Shown in pieces: positions 1 through 9,985 of a stretch of 64,000 nucleotides of DNA. The DNA is from Streptomyces sp. CB02414 (GTDB taxonomy: Bacteria > Actinomycetota > Actinomycetes > Streptomycetales > Streptomycetaceae). The stretch is from NCBI RefSeq assembly GCF_001905385.1, contig NZ_LIPF01000001.1, positions 1,106,765-1,170,764 of the forward strand, written 5' to 3'. The notes under the pieces are model-generated. The model worked only from the letters and a program-made list of their open reading frames with translations. It had not been told where the DNA came from and searched no databases. Numbering within the stretch: the first letter of the stretch is position 1; each line of letters opens with the position of its first letter. The position numbers and the translations under genes are program-made.

Positions 1-120
1 GGAGGCGCCATCGGCACGGTGTTCGTGACCCTGGCGGCCGTCGCCCTCGCGGGTTCCCTGTCGGCGGCCGTCGGCGCCGAGGAGACGAGCGGCCGGACGC
101 TGGAGGACGTCGCGCCGTAG
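1..120 (+). CDS. C-terminal end of a membrane transporter (MFS-like), partial
   Basis: The window opens inside a reading frame that runs 39 codons to a TAG. The visible part is one hydrophobic segment (GGAIGTVFVTLAAVALAG) followed by a short charged tail ending DVAP. This is what the last transmembrane helix and cytoplasmic tail of a major facilitator transporter look like in Streptomyces, but one helix cannot prove the family. The neighbour at 235-1212 is on the opposite strand and convergent. Confidence 0.4.
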   Translation, partial: GGAIGTVFVTLAAVALAGSLSAAVGAEETSGRTLEDVAP

Positions 121-234
121 GGCAGCCGCGGGGCCGGGAGGGCGGGGGCCTTCCGGCACGGCGAGGACGGAGTGAGGGAATCTGCCCTCCGGGGGCTCAT
201 ATGAGCGACGGGATGACAGACGCGGCCGCGGTGT

Positions 235-1212
235 TCACGGCAGCGAGTGGTGGGCGTGGGCGATGCGGGTCGCGAGCCGGTGCACGAGCCGTCGGGCCGC
301 CTCCGGTTCCACGACCTCGATGTGGTCGCTGAACTGAAGCAGTTGCCGCACGCCGTCCAGGTGGCCGTACGCCACGGTGATCTCGACCCGCCCGCCGTCG
401 TCCGGCCGGTCACCCACCGTCCGGAGCCGGGCCCCCAGGATGCGGCGGGCCAGGTCGATGCTCCCGGCGTCGACCCGCGCCGTCACGACGACGTCCTGCC
501 TGCTCTCCAACACCTCGCCCAGCTGCCGCGCCGTGCCGACGAGGTCGGCGCCGGGCCGAAGCCGCCGCTCGGCGTCCAGCACCTGCCAGCCCCCCAGACG
601 AGTGAGGGCGAACAGACGCGGACACCCGTCACGATCGCCCACGAGATACCACCGCCCGGCCCGCTCCACCAGCCCGTAGGGGTCGACCACGAAGTCCTCG
701 GCGACCGCCGCACCGCTGCGCCGGTAGCCGATCCGCAACCGCCTCCCCGTACGCAGGTCCCGCACCAGCGCCGCGACGTCGGGCAGGGGCGCGGCCTCCC
801 CGAACCAGGGCCGGTTGTCGATGGCGATCACGTCCGCCAGGGACAGCGGCAGCTCCTCCCGGGCGGGCGACGGTGGCGACCGGCGCGGCGTCAGCTTGCG
901 CAGCGCCGACCGGGCGGCCGCCTCCCCGCCGACACGCCGGGCCCGCTCGGGATCGAGCCCGACGGCCCGCAGCAGGTCCGCCTCGCCGGTCGTCAGCTTC
1001 GACAGGTCGGCCTGATCACCGGGCAGCAGGCTGATGCCGCCGTACTTGCCCCGCTCGGTGAAGACGGGAATGCCCGCGTCGACCAGCGCCCGCACGTCCC
1101 GCAGCACCGTCCGCGTCGAGACCCCCAGCTCCCGGGCGAGCGCGTCGGCGGTGGTCCGCGGGTGCGCCTGCAACGCAGCCAACAGCTCGATCAAACGCTG
1201 CGGTCGTCCCAC
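235..1212 (-). CDS. WYL-domain transcriptional regulator (YafY/DeoR-like)
   Basis: 325 aa. An N-terminal winged helix-turn-helix of the HTH_11 type spans about residues 1-60 (RLIELLAALQAHPRTTADAL, then ELGVSTRTVLRDVRAL). The middle and C-terminus hold a WYL domain (PYGLVERAGRWYLVGDRDG, about 178-196) and a WYL C-terminal extension. WYL proteins are ligand-sensing regulators; in streptomycetes they often sit divergent from a small VOC or glyoxalase gene, as here. The start is GTG at 1212, preceded by a GAGGAGGGG ribosome-binding site on the minus strand. A near-perfect inverted repeat at 1233-1255 lies directly upstream and is the likely operator. The ligand is unknown. Confidence 0.85.
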   Translation of the reverse strand: MGRPQRLIELLAALQAHPRTTADALARELGVSTRTVLRDVRALVDAGIPVFTERGKYGGISLLPGDQADLSKLTTGEADLLRAVGLDPERARRVGGEAAARSALRKLTPRRSPPSPAREELPLSLADVIAIDNRPWFGEAAPLPDVAALVRDLRTGRRLRIGYRRSGAAVAEDFVVDPYGLVERAGRWYLVGDRDGCPRLFALTRLGGWQVLDAERRLRPGADLVGTARQLGEVLESRQDVVVTARVDAGSIDLARRILGARLRTVGDRPDDGGRVEITVAYGHLDGVRQLLQFSDHIEVVEPEAARRLVHRLATRIAHAHHSLP

Positions 1213-1232
1213 GCGAAGCCCCTCCTCACCTG

Positions 1233-1255
1233 AACAGGACAGGTTCTGTCATGTT
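1233..1255. promoter_or_regulatory. Inverted repeat, likely operator of the WYL regulator
   Basis: The sequence AACAGGACAGGTTCTGTCATG continues into TT and forms an inverted repeat with arms AACA-n-GACAG and CTGTC-n-TGTT around a GTT spacer. It lies in the 102-bp gap between the divergent regulator (start 1212) and VOC gene (start 1315), where a repressor could control both. Binding is inferred from position and symmetry only. Confidence 0.5.
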
Positions 1256-1314
1256 CCCACGCGAGGCTGACACCGACGGCCGGAACCGCCCGGCCCGAAA
1301 GGAGCCAGCCACCC

Positions 1315-1680
1315 ATGTCCGCACCCAACCTCTTCCTCGTCTACGTCACCGACACCGAGCGCTCGACCGCCTTCTACTCGGACCTGTTCGACATGAAGCC
1401 GGTCATGGTCACCCCGCGCTACATCCCGTTCGAGGTCGCACCCGGAGTCGTGTTCGCCCTCTGGAGCGGCCAGACCGACCAGCTCCACCCCCAGACGCCG
1501 CGCACCTCGGAGATCGGCCTGATGCTCCCGGGCCCCGCCTCCGCCATCGACGCCCTCCACACCACGTGGACCGCCAAGGGCGCCACCGTCGTCGAACCCC
1601 CGCACGACGAGGTCTTCGGCCGCACCTTCGTCGTCGCGGACCCCGATGGCAACCTGATCCGGGTGGCGCCGGTCGACTAG
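1315..1680 (+). CDS. VOC family (glyoxalase/bleomycin-resistance fold) protein
   Basis: 121 aa, the usual size for a single VOC protein with two beta-alpha-beta-beta-beta modules. Module 1 starts NLFLVYVTDTERSTAFYSDL; the C-terminal strand FVVADPDGNLIRVAPVD is the typical closing VOC motif with a metal-ligand glutamate position replaced. ATG 1315 follows a good AAGGAG. VOC proteins include metal-dependent lyases, dioxygenases and drug-binding proteins, and the substrate cannot be read from sequence. It is divergent from the WYL regulator across the palindrome at 1233-1255 and is the probable target of that regulator. Confidence 0.8.
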   Translation: MSAPNLFLVYVTDTERSTAFYSDLFDMKPVMVTPRYIPFEVAPGVVFALWSGQTDQLHPQTPRTSEIGLMLPGPASAIDALHTTWTAKGATVVEPPHDEVFGRTFVVADPDGNLIRVAPVD

Positions 1681-1788
1681 GCGCACGGGCGATCAGGCAC
1701 TTGCCCTCAACCAAACTCGAGGTCCTACGGTCTCCGCATGACCACGCGGCACGGACTCCGTGCCCGACGCACCAGGAGAGGACCCTCC

Positions 1789-2253
1789 ATGACGACCCAG
1801 CAGCTCTCCGAGGCCGAACTCGCCGCACAGCCCGCGGCCTACTGGACCGGTGTCGCCTACGAGGCGCTCATCGCGTACACCCGGGCCCGGCAGGCCGAGA
1901 AGGGCTACACCCAGCCCCAGTTCTGGCTGCTGCGCAACCTGTCGGCGAACGACATCTCGCCCGACGGCGCGGGAATGACACTGCCCGAGCTGCGGGCGGC
2001 GATGGCCTCCTACGCCCGACCCGAGGACGACCTGGCGGCGGAGGCCGAGGTACTCCTGGAACGCGGCTGGCTGACCCGGGACACCGGGGACCGGCTGTGG
2101 CTCACCGAGGAGGGCGAACAGGCCCGCGTCGACCTCGCGCGCAACGCCCCCGCGATCCGCGCCGCCCTCCACGAGGGCATCGACGACGCGGACTACGTCA
2201 CCACGGTGAGGGTGCTCCAGCGACTGATCCGCAACGCGGGCGGGAGCAACTGA
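1789..2253 (+). CDS. MarR-like winged-helix protein
   Basis: 154 aa. The start is taken as ATG 1789 (MTTQQLSEAELAAQ) because AGGAGAGG precedes it; an in-frame ATG at 1738 lacks a ribosome-binding site. A helical dimerisation region (AYEALIAYTRARQAEKGYTQ) leads into a winged helix (MTLPELRAAM... LLERGWLTRDTGDRLWLTEEG) whose wing RLWLTEEGEQAR is typical of MarR proteins. A C-terminal helix completes the fold. The regulated gene is not obvious: the upstream VOC gene is 108 bp away in the same direction and the downstream gene is convergent. Confidence 0.65.
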   Translation: MTTQQLSEAELAAQPAAYWTGVAYEALIAYTRARQAEKGYTQPQFWLLRNLSANDISPDGAGMTLPELRAAMASYARPEDDLAAEAEVLLERGWLTRDTGDRLWLTEEGEQARVDLARNAPAIRAALHEGIDDADYVTTVRVLQRLIRNAGGSN

Positions 2254-2269
2254 CAGCCCGGCCGGCGCG

Positions 2270-2686
2270 TCAGGCCGTACGTCTCGCCGCCAACTCGCAC
2301 CATACGTACTTGCCCCGGTTGCCCTCACGGGACAGCGGCTGCCACCCCCACACGTCGGCACAGGCCCGGACCATCGCCAGCCCCCGCCCGCCCTCCCGGT
2401 CCACCACCCGGTCGAACGGCTGCGGCGGCTCGGGCGGCGACGGGTCCGCGTCCCAGGCCCCGATCCGCAACACGCCCGCCGCCCAGCGCACCCGCAGGGC
2501 GGCGGGCCCCTTGGTGTGCCGTACGGCGTTGGAGACCAACTCCGTCGCCAGCAGTTCCGCGAGGTCCACCAGCCGGATCAGTCCGTGCATGGTGAGGATC
2601 AGTCGGAGCGTACGGCGGCAGACAGTGACGGCTCTCGGGTCGTTCGGGATGTAGAGGGAGTACTCCCACGGTTCGCTTTCGGGCAT
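2270..2686 (-). CDS. ATP-binding anti-sigma-factor-like protein (HATPase_c)
   Basis: 138 aa. The GHKL-type ATP-binding fold is visible as the N-box LLATELVSNAVRHT and the G1/G2 boxes (GAWDAD... and EGGRGLAMVRA). This is the RsbW/SpoIIAB-like single-domain kinase fold. The start is ATG 2686 because GAAGGA precedes it; the frame is open further upstream but without a signal. It sits divergent from an XRE regulator plus DUF397 pair, the arrangement known from whiJ/abaA-type developmental clusters of Streptomyces. Its partner sigma factor or anti-anti-sigma is unknown. Confidence 0.8.
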   Translation of the reverse strand: MPESEPWEYSLYIPNDPRAVTVCRRTLRLILTMHGLIRLVDLAELLATELVSNAVRHTKGPAALRVRWAAGVLRIGAWDADPSPPEPPQPFDRVVDREGGRGLAMVRACADVWGWQPLSREGNRGKYVWCELAARRTA

Positions 2687-2909
2687 GCGGGTTCCTTCGG
2701 AGACGTAGGGGATGAGGTGAGTGGGGCGCGGTGGCAGTGCCGCAGCCGCCGTGGCAGGGCGGCGCGGTGCGCTTCCGGTACCCGGTGTGGCGCAGTGTGT
2801 GCGCTGCATCACCGACGGTAGACCTTAGTTTTAAAGTCCGGCAAGCCCATCGCGTAATCTGACACCCGAACGAGCAAAGACGCCATGCGCGTTGAGCGAA
2901 GGGGCAGGG

Positions 2910-3761
2910 ATGGGAACCAAGCGCGAAGCGACAGCACGACAGTTGCGCTTGGCGGCCGAACTGCGCAGGCTGCGTGAGGCGTCCGCCCTCAGCGCTCGCG
3001 AGGCGGCGGCACTGCTCGGCGTGAACTCCGTCCAGGTCAGTCAGATCGAGTCCGCCACTACGGGCGTCAGCGAGCAGCGGCTACGCCGCCTGACCACTCA
3101 CTACGACTGCACGGACGCGGAGTTCGTTGACGCTCTGGTGACGATGGCGACCGACCGAACACGCGGCTGGTGGGAGGAGTACCGGACTCACCTGCCCACG
3201 TCCTTCCTGGACCTGTCCGAGCTGGAGTACCACGCCACCTTCCGCTGGGACGTGGATTTCCTGCACGTCCCTGGCCTTCTCCAGGTGGAGGAGTACGCAC
3301 GGGCTCTCTTCTCCCGTCGAGTACCCGAACTCCCGGAAGAGGACCTGGAGATGCGAGTGCGGCATCGGATGCAGCGGCGCATGATCATCGATGGCGAGCG
3401 GGCGATCCCATACGAGGCACTGATTCACGAAGCCGCGTTGCGCATCCGAGTAGGTGGCCGCAGCACCTCGCGCGCTCAACTCGCCCACATCGTGGAACTT
3501 TCCGAGGCGGAACATGTGACGGTGCGCGTCATCCCGTTCGATCTGGAGGAGTTCGCCGACGTCACAGCCGCCATGGTCTACGCCGGTGGCGCCGTTCCGA
3601 AGCTGGACACCGTGGTGCGAGACGGCCCGCACGGCACTCTCTTCATCGACTCAGAGCCACAGCTGGGCGTCTTTCGAACACTCTTCCGTAGAGTGAAGGC
3701 GGTATCGCTCACTCCCGAGCGTTCGCGTGACTTCATCCACAGGCTGGTAAAGGAACTGTGA
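2910..3761 (+). CDS. XRE family regulator with DUF5753 (WhiJ/Scr1-like)
   Basis: 283 aa. An N-terminal XRE helix-turn-helix covers about residues 13-65 (LRLAAELRRLREASALSARE, LLGVNSVQVSQIES) and a DUF5753 domain fills the rest (FLHVPGLLQVEEYARALF, VRVIPFDLEEFADV). ATG 2910 follows GAAGGGGCAGGG; a TTG 18 nt upstream is possible. The stop overlaps the DUF397 gene start, so the two are translationally coupled. Proteins of this family bind their own promoters and partner with DUF397 proteins in streptomycete development and antibiotic control. A paralogous set exists at 59.4-62.2 kb. Confidence 0.88.
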   Translation: MGTKREATARQLRLAAELRRLREASALSAREAAALLGVNSVQVSQIESATTGVSEQRLRRLTTHYDCTDAEFVDALVTMATDRTRGWWEEYRTHLPTSFLDLSELEYHATFRWDVDFLHVPGLLQVEEYARALFSRRVPELPEEDLEMRVRHRMQRRMIIDGERAIPYEALIHEAALRIRVGGRSTSRAQLAHIVELSEAEHVTVRVIPFDLEEFADVTAAMVYAGGAVPKLDTVVRDGPHGTLFIDSEPQLGVFRTLFRRVKAVSLTPERSRDFIHRLVKEL

Positions 3762-3964
3762 GGCATCCGGTGACCACCCCCGACAACTGGCGGAAGTCTT
3801 CTTACTCCGGCAGTGGCGACGGCAACGCCTGCGTGGAGATCGCCCACCGCCACTCCCACATAGCCGTCCGCGACTCCAAAACCCCCACCCGAGCCACCCT
3901 CACCTTCCCCACCCCCGCCTTCACCGCCTTCCTCACCTCCCTCAAGACCCCCGCCGGGGAATAA
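3758..3964 (+). CDS. DUF397 protein, partner of the XRE regulator
   Basis: 68 aa. It shows the DUF397 signature: WRKSSYSGSGDGNACVEIA near the N-terminus and VRDSK in the middle. The GTG start overlaps the stop of the upstream regulator by 4 nt (GTGA), so the two are co-translated. Family members are small partners of DUF5753 XRE regulators. The C-terminal half is rich in Thr and Pro (TPTRATLTFPTPAF), normal for the family. Confidence 0.88.
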   Translation: MRHPVTTPDNWRKSSYSGSGDGNACVEIAHRHSHIAVRDSKTPTRATLTFPTPAFTAFLTSLKTPAGE

Positions 3965-4033
3965 CCGGAGACCGCCTCCTGTTACGTCGCGCAGCGAACG
4001 ACACCGAACGTGACACCCGGGAGGCACCCCACC

Positions 4034-5118
<1,085 letters not shown>

Positions 5119-5143
<25 letters not shown>

Positions 5144-7197
5144 ACCCCGGCCGCGCCGGGCCCGGCGGAGCCCAGCAGGGCGGAGATGCGGTCCGGCGCG
5201 ACCGGCCGGGAGTAGAGCCAGCCCTGACCGGTGTCGCAGCCGATGCGGCGCAGCCGGGTCGCCTGGTCCGAGGTCTCCACGCACTCGGCGGTGACGGTGA
5301 GGCCGAGGCGGTGGGCGAGCTGGACCATCGCCTCGACGATGACCTCGTCGGCGGGGCTGGCCGCCGAGGCGTCCGCGTCCGGCGCGGCCGCCCCGCCCCG
5401 GATTCCGGCGGTGCCGCCACCGTCGTACTGGAAGCCCCGTACGAACGCCCCGTCCAGCTTCAGCACCGAGACCGGCAGCCGGCTGAGGTAGGCCAGGTTC
5501 GAGTAGCCGGTGCCGAAGTCGTCGATGGCGATGTGGACGCCCATGTCGCTGAGCGCCTTGAGGGCCTGCAGCGGGCGGCCCGCGGAGCCCATGACCGCCG
5601 ACTCGGTCAGCTCCAGCTGGAGCAGGTGCGGGGCCAGGCCCGTCTCCTCCAGGGTCGCCGCCACGTCCGCCACCAGGTCGGAGTCCCAGACCTGGCGGAC
5701 GGCCACGTTGACGCTGACGAAGATCGGCGGTTCGTCCGGGTGGGCGAGCTGCCAGCGGCGGGCCTGGAGGCAGGCCGTGCGCAGGATCCACCGGCCCAGG
5801 GGAACGATCGATCCGTCCTCCTCCGCCAGTGCGATGAACCGATTCGGCGCCAGTACGCCGAACTGAGGATGATTCCAGCGGATGAGCGCCTCGACCCCGC
5901 GCACCCGGCCGTCCTCCATGCCCACCAGCGGCTGGTACTCCAGCGCGAACTCGCCGCGGTCGATGGCGGGGCGGAGGGTGGCGGCGAGTGCCTGGCGGGT
6001 CATGCGGCTGGCGTTGCGTTCGGGGTCGAACAGGGTCCAGCGGGCCCTGCCGTCGGCCTTGGCCCAGTACAGGGTCGTGTCGGCGGCCTGCATCAGGGCG
6101 GTGGGCGTGGTGCCGGCGGTGTGGCGTTCGACGACGCCGACGGAGGCGGTGACCGAGAGGCGGCGGTCGGCGACCTCGAAGGGCGCCTGGAGGGCCGCCA
6201 GCACGGATTCGGCCAGGTCGGCGAGCTGGTCGGTGCCGGTGGAGTCCTCGACGAGGAGGGCGAACTCGTCGCCGCCGAGGCGGGCGACCAGCGGGGCGCC
6301 GGAGCGGGCGTGCGCGGCCTCCTCGGCGCAGCGCGTGAGACGTTCGGCGACGGCGGCGAGCAGCCGGTCGCCGACGCGGTGGCCGAGGGTGTCGTTGACG
6401 GCCTTGAAGCCGTCCAGGTCCAGGTAGCAGAGGCCGATCCGGCCGGTCCCGCCGCCGTGTTCGTACGACTCCGCCTCCAGGGCCGCCGTCAGCCGTTCGA
6501 AGAACAGGGCTCGGTTGGGCAGCCGGGTCACCGGGTCGTGCATCTGGAGGTGGCGCAGCCGGGCCTGGAGCTCGCGCCGGGCGCTGATGTCGGCGACCGA
6601 CAGCAGCAGCCCCGGTGCGTCCTCGCCCTCGGTCCCGGCCAGCGGCTCGACCGTCACCTGCACCCACAGGGAACGTCCGTCGGCCCCCTTCAGGCGCCGG
6701 GTGCAGCGCAGCCGGGCCCGGCGGCCGGACAGCACCTCGCGGTACGCCTGCCAGGTGCCGGAGTCGGCGGCGAGGTCGACGAGGTCGGCCGCCGCACGGC
6801 CGGTCAGCGCGTTCGGGCCGGTGCCGAGGAGGGTGCCCAGCGTGTCGTTGGCGCCGATCACCAGGCCGTCGGTGTCGACGACGGCCATGGCGAGGGGCGC
6901 GGCCACGAACGCCGACCGGTAGGCCGGGGGCCCCGCGCACGGCGCACGAGGAGCCAGGCCGACGTCACCCTCTGTGACGATCGGCCGGTCGAAGTCTGCC
7001 ACGGGCGCCGGCCCTTCGGAGGTTCCGTTCACCGCTCGCTCCCGCAGTGCCTCGATCTCTGTTCGTGCTCTGTTCGTGCAGGAAAGTGTGCCGATCATAG
7101 AGGCTGCCACGGAGCCCTTCCAGCCGCCGCCCCGCACTCCCGACCGGCCGAACCCCGCGCCAGATCGTTTCTGCTCGCGCCTGGACGAGTTCGTCAC
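5119..7197 (-). CDS. cdgA: PAS-GGDEF-EAL c-di-GMP turnover protein, CdgA-like
   Basis: 692 aa with no transmembrane segment. Order: a poorly conserved N-terminus, a PAS domain at about 90-210 ([20 protein letters not shown]), a GGDEF domain at about 220-390 with an intact [13 protein letters not shown], and an EAL domain at about 405-660 with an intact [12 protein letters not shown] and the [14 protein letters not shown] motif. Both the cyclase and the phosphodiesterase sites look competent. Architecture and neighbourhood fit S. coelicolor CdgA, which is known to affect development and to be a BldD target; the symbol is given on that basis. The GTG start at 7197 follows GGGGGC; ATG 7098 is a weaker alternative. 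A BldD-box-like sequence lies at 7227-7239. Confidence 0.85.
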
Positions 7198-7226
7198 GCC
7201 CCCGACCAGTTGTGACGTTCTGTAAG

Positions 7227-7239
7227 TGACTCACGGTTG
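7227..7239. promoter_or_regulatory. Candidate BldD box upstream of the cdgA-like gene
   Basis: TGACTCACGGTTG matches the remembered BldD consensus TnACnC(A/T)GnGTnA at seven of nine specified positions. It sits 30 bp before the start of the c-di-GMP enzyme gene, whose S. coelicolor homologue is a known BldD target. BldD is itself controlled by c-di-GMP, so a site here would be a feedback loop. One short degenerate match is weak evidence alone. Confidence 0.4.
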
Positions 7240-7364
7240 CCGGTCCGGTGACATCCGTCGAAATTCCGGCCGGCTCACCCATCCGGTGCAGGCGAACAGG
7301 ACGTAGTACGACAATCACCCACAAGCTGGGTGCGGTGTCCCGTCAACCGCACCCGGAGGTCCAT

Positions 7365-8693
7365 GTGCCGCGCCAGCTCCCCCTGAGGCGACTTCCGCGG
7401 GAGGCTCTCAAGGGGCTCGGTGCGGGCCGCGGCGTGGCGGGGGCGCCCCGCTCCAGGCTGCGCAGTACGGCGGCGGTGTGCACCACGATGTCCGCGCTCG
7501 CCGCGACCTCCCTGATCACCGCGCCGTCGGCCGCCGAGCCCTTCTCCCCGGAGCCCTGCGCCCTCCAGCGCACCGAGGTGCACCACTCCGAGGGCCTGAG
7601 CACCTGGAACGCCGCCTACCCGAAGCCCGTACGGACCCTGGACGCGGTGATGGTCTTCCTGTCCTTCCCCGACTCCCGGCCGCTGACCGCGCCGGCCGAG
7701 CTCGCCGCCGACCACTTCCCCGCCACCACCCGCTTCTTCCAGCGCGCCTCCTACGGCAGGTTCACGCTGCGCCCGCACCCGCTGCCCGGCTGGATCCCCA
7801 TGCCGCGCCCGTCGACGGCGTACGACATACGGCGTGACTGGAGCCCCCGGCACCGGGCCGCCTACCTGCGCGACGCCCTCGACGCCGCCGACCGGCACGT
7901 CGACTTCTCCCGCTACGACATCGTGTACTTCGTCGCCGACCCGGACGCGCCCGGCGTGGACTCCGACGCGACGAAGGTCGTCAACTTCGACACCCCCCTG
8001 CGGGCCGACGGCACCGACATCCGGCGGGTCGTCACCGTCTTCGAGAACCATCCGCCGGACCGGCTGGTCCTGGCCCACGAGACGGGGCACGTCTTCGACC
8101 TGCCCGACCTGTACCACCGGCCCGAGGACGACGAGGGCGACTGGGACACCCACGTCGGCGACTGGGACCTCATGGGCAGCCAGTTCGGACTGGCCCCGGA
8201 CCTCTTCGGCTGGCACAAGTGGAAGCTGGGCTGGCTGGAGCCCCGGCAGGTGGCGTGCGTGCGCGGCGGTGAGCCGGTCCGGCTGACGCTGGAGCCGCTG
8301 GGGGCGGGGCCGGGGGTGCCGGTGACCGGCGCGGCGGGAGCGCCCGCCTTCGGCCTCGGCCGCGGTACGAAGCTGGCGGTGGTGCGGACGGGGGCGGACA
8401 CCGTGCTCGCCTTCGAGGCCCGGGGATCGGTCGGCAACGACGCCGCCGCCTGCCGGGCGGGGATCCTCGTCTACCGGGTGCACAGCGGGGCCCGGTCCGG
8501 GGACGGGCCGATCGAGGTGGTCGACGCCCACCCGGACACCGAGGCGTGCTGGGAGGACTCCGTCTACCCGCCCCTCGCCGACGCCCCGGTCGCCCTCGGC
8601 GAGAGCTTCACGGTGCCGGGCGACGGCGTACGGGTCCAGGTACAGGGGCGGACGGTGTCGGGGGCGTGGACGGTGCAGGTCACGCCGGGGTGA
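7365..8693 (+). CDS. Secreted M6 family metalloprotease (immune-inhibitor-A-like)
   Basis: 442 aa from GTG 7365, chosen because GGAGG lies 5 nt upstream. A long basic N-terminus leads to a hydrophobic segment and an Ala-rich cleavage region (SALAATSLITAPSAAEPF), so secretion is likely. The catalytic zinc site is LVLAHETGHVFDLPDLYH (HExxH plus a downstream Asp, the M6/metzincin-like pattern), followed by WDLMGS, which carries the met-turn-like segment. The C-terminal part is a beta-rich domain ending VQVQGRTVSGAWTVQVTPG. M6 proteases degrade extracellular proteins. It is monocistronic and divergent from the cdgA-like gene. Confidence 0.85.
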   Translation: MPRQLPLRRLPREALKGLGAGRGVAGAPRSRLRSTAAVCTTMSALAATSLITAPSAAEPFSPEPCALQRTEVHHSEGLSTWNAAYPKPVRTLDAVMVFLSFPDSRPLTAPAELAADHFPATTRFFQRASYGRFTLRPHPLPGWIPMPRPSTAYDIRRDWSPRHRAAYLRDALDAADRHVDFSRYDIVYFVADPDAPGVDSDATKVVNFDTPLRADGTDIRRVVTVFENHPPDRLVLAHETGHVFDLPDLYHRPEDDEGDWDTHVGDWDLMGSQFGLAPDLFGWHKWKLGWLEPRQVACVRGGEPVRLTLEPLGAGPGVPVTGAAGAPAFGLGRGTKLAVVRTGADTVLAFEARGSVGNDAAACRAGILVYRVHSGARSGDGPIEVVDAHPDTEACWEDSVYPPLADAPVALGESFTVPGDGVRVQVQGRTVSGAWTVQVTPG

Positions 8694-8774
8694 GCCGCTC
8701 ACGCCGGGCGACCGAGTGCGGGGGGTGCGGGTGGCGGAGCCCCCGCCGCGCGCGGCGCAGCCGCGCAGAAACAA

Positions 8775-8821
8775 CGATGGCGAGGCCCGTTCGCGCTTTC
8801 CGCGAACATGCCTCGCCATCG
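8775..8821 (-). terminator. Nested hairpin terminator downstream of tRNA-Lys copy 1
   Basis: CGATGGCGAGGC pairs perfectly with GCCTCGCCATCG, and inside it GTTCGCG pairs with CGCGAAC, giving a long nested stem. It begins 7 nt downstream of the tRNA 3' end on the minus strand. There is no long U-tract, as is usual in Streptomyces. Confidence 0.75.
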
Positions 8822-8827
8822 ACAACG

Positions 8828-8901
8828 TGCGCCGCCAGGGACTCGAACCCCGGACCCGCTGATTAAGAGTCAGCTGCTCTAACCAACTGAGCTAGCGGCG
8901 C
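8828..8901 (-). tRNA. tRNA-Lys (anticodon CUU), copy 1
   Basis: 74 nt fold into a complete cloverleaf: acceptor GCGCCGC/GCGGCGC, D-arm GCTC/GAGC, anticodon arm GCTGA-CTCTTAA-TCAGC with anticodon CTT, T-arm with TTCGAGT loop, discriminator A. CCA is not encoded. Two identical copies are at 21090-21163 and 24367-24440 on the plus strand. Its 5' end overlaps the stop codon of the upstream gene. Confidence 0.96.
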
Positions 8902-9503
8902 CTGCTGACGTCGTAGACATTAGCATCCTGGTCGGCGGAGGGAAAAATCGAAATCCGCACCGCCGCGCGAGCGGCCCGCACCGCCGCCCACAGCAGCACC
9001 TCCGGGCCCGGCAGCCAGGGCATACGCGTGTCCGGTGCCACCAGCCAGCGGGAGCCGGTGCGGGCGGGTCCGCCGGCCGGGGCCGGGACCGTCACCGCGT
9101 CTCCGGCGCCGTGGCACAGCAGCGGCGGCACCGTGCCCGTACGGCCGCCCTCCCGGCCCCGCGCGCCCCACTCCTCCCACTCCAGCAGCGACGGCAGCCG
9201 CTGGGCGGTGCCGGGCGCGGCGAACAGGAGCATCCGTCCCCGGAACTCCGCCACGGGGCCCGAACCGGGGCCCTCCTCCCACAGCCGGTCCAGCATCCGG
9301 CGGCCGAAGACCGTGGGAGCGCTCACCACGTCGAAGGCGGAGCCGCAGGGCAGGACGACCGGGGCCGCGGGCCGCTCCTCCCAGAGCGCGAGCGTGCTGC
9401 GCGGGTACGTGCCCGCCGAGGCCAGCCAGGCGGCGCCGTCGGCGGTGACGTCCGAGGCGTGGGGGGCGGCGTTGAGGGTGACGTTGCGCGTGCTGCTGCT
9501 CAT
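8892..9503 (-). CDS. Conserved hypothetical protein, weakly primase/polymerase-N-like
   Basis: 203 aa from ATG 9503 (MSSSTRNVTLNAAPHASD). A central segment, VVLPCGSAFDVVSAPTVFGR followed by RMLDRLW, resembles the start of the bifunctional primase/polymerase N-terminal family found in many small Streptomyces proteins. I see no acidic catalytic triad, so enzymatic activity is doubtful. The C-terminus ends PGPEVLLWAAVRAARAA. The stop codon lies inside the first 10 nt of the tRNA-Lys gene on the same strand, so the tRNA promoter must lie within this coding region or the two are co-transcribed. Confidence 0.65.
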   Translation of the reverse strand: MSSSTRNVTLNAAPHASDVTADGAAWLASAGTYPRSTLALWEERPAAPVVLPCGSAFDVVSAPTVFGRRMLDRLWEEGPGSGPVAEFRGRMLLFAAPGTAQRLPSLLEWEEWGARGREGGRTGTVPPLLCHGAGDAVTVPAPAGGPARTGSRWLVAPDTRMPWLPGPEVLLWAAVRAARAAVRISIFPSADQDANVYDVSRRR

Positions 9504-9634
9504 GACGCATACATCTACCCGGCGTGAGGGCCCGGCTCCGGTGGGTTGCGGGAAACCGGGACAGGACGGCGCGGTGAGGAGTATCTTGCCCACCCGCTCG
9601 GCATATGCGGCTGTGCTAGTCGGCACCGGCCGTG

Positions 9635-9985
9635 CTACTCGGAGTGAGTGCCGCCGCGCATCAGGTCCCGCCCGAACTCCACCATCTTCTTGGCGTAGTC
9701 CTCGGTCCACTCGGCCCGCTCGGCGATGTCCGCGGCCGTCAGCCGGTCGAAGCGGCGCGGGTCGGCCAGCTGGGCCGCCGCGATCGCCTGGAACTCCATC
9801 GCCCGGTCGGCCGCCGCGCGGAACGCCTGGGTCAGTTCGGTCGCCCGGTCGAGGAGCGCCCGGGGGTCGTCGATCGACTCGAGGTCGAAGAAGTGCTCCG
9901 GGTCGGCGGACGCCTCCGCCGGCTCGAAGAGCAGGGGCGCGGGGCGTAGCCGCGGTTCGTTCCGACGCGGCGTGGGCTCCGCCAT
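9635..9985 (-). CDS. Conserved hypothetical helical protein
   Basis: 116 aa from ATG 9985, preceded by GAGGAGAAG on the minus strand. After a Pro/Arg-rich head the protein is almost entirely helical (RALLDRATELTQAFRAAADR, DYAKKMVEFGRDL) with no signal peptide or membrane segment. I do not recognise a characterised family. It is separated from its neighbours by 131 and 155 bp and could be transcribed alone. Confidence 0.7.
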   Translation of the reverse strand: MAEPTPRRNEPRLRPAPLLFEPAEASADPEHFFDLESIDDPRALLDRATELTQAFRAAADRAMEFQAIAAAQLADPRRFDRLTAADIAERAEWTEDYAKKMVEFGRDLMRGGTHSE

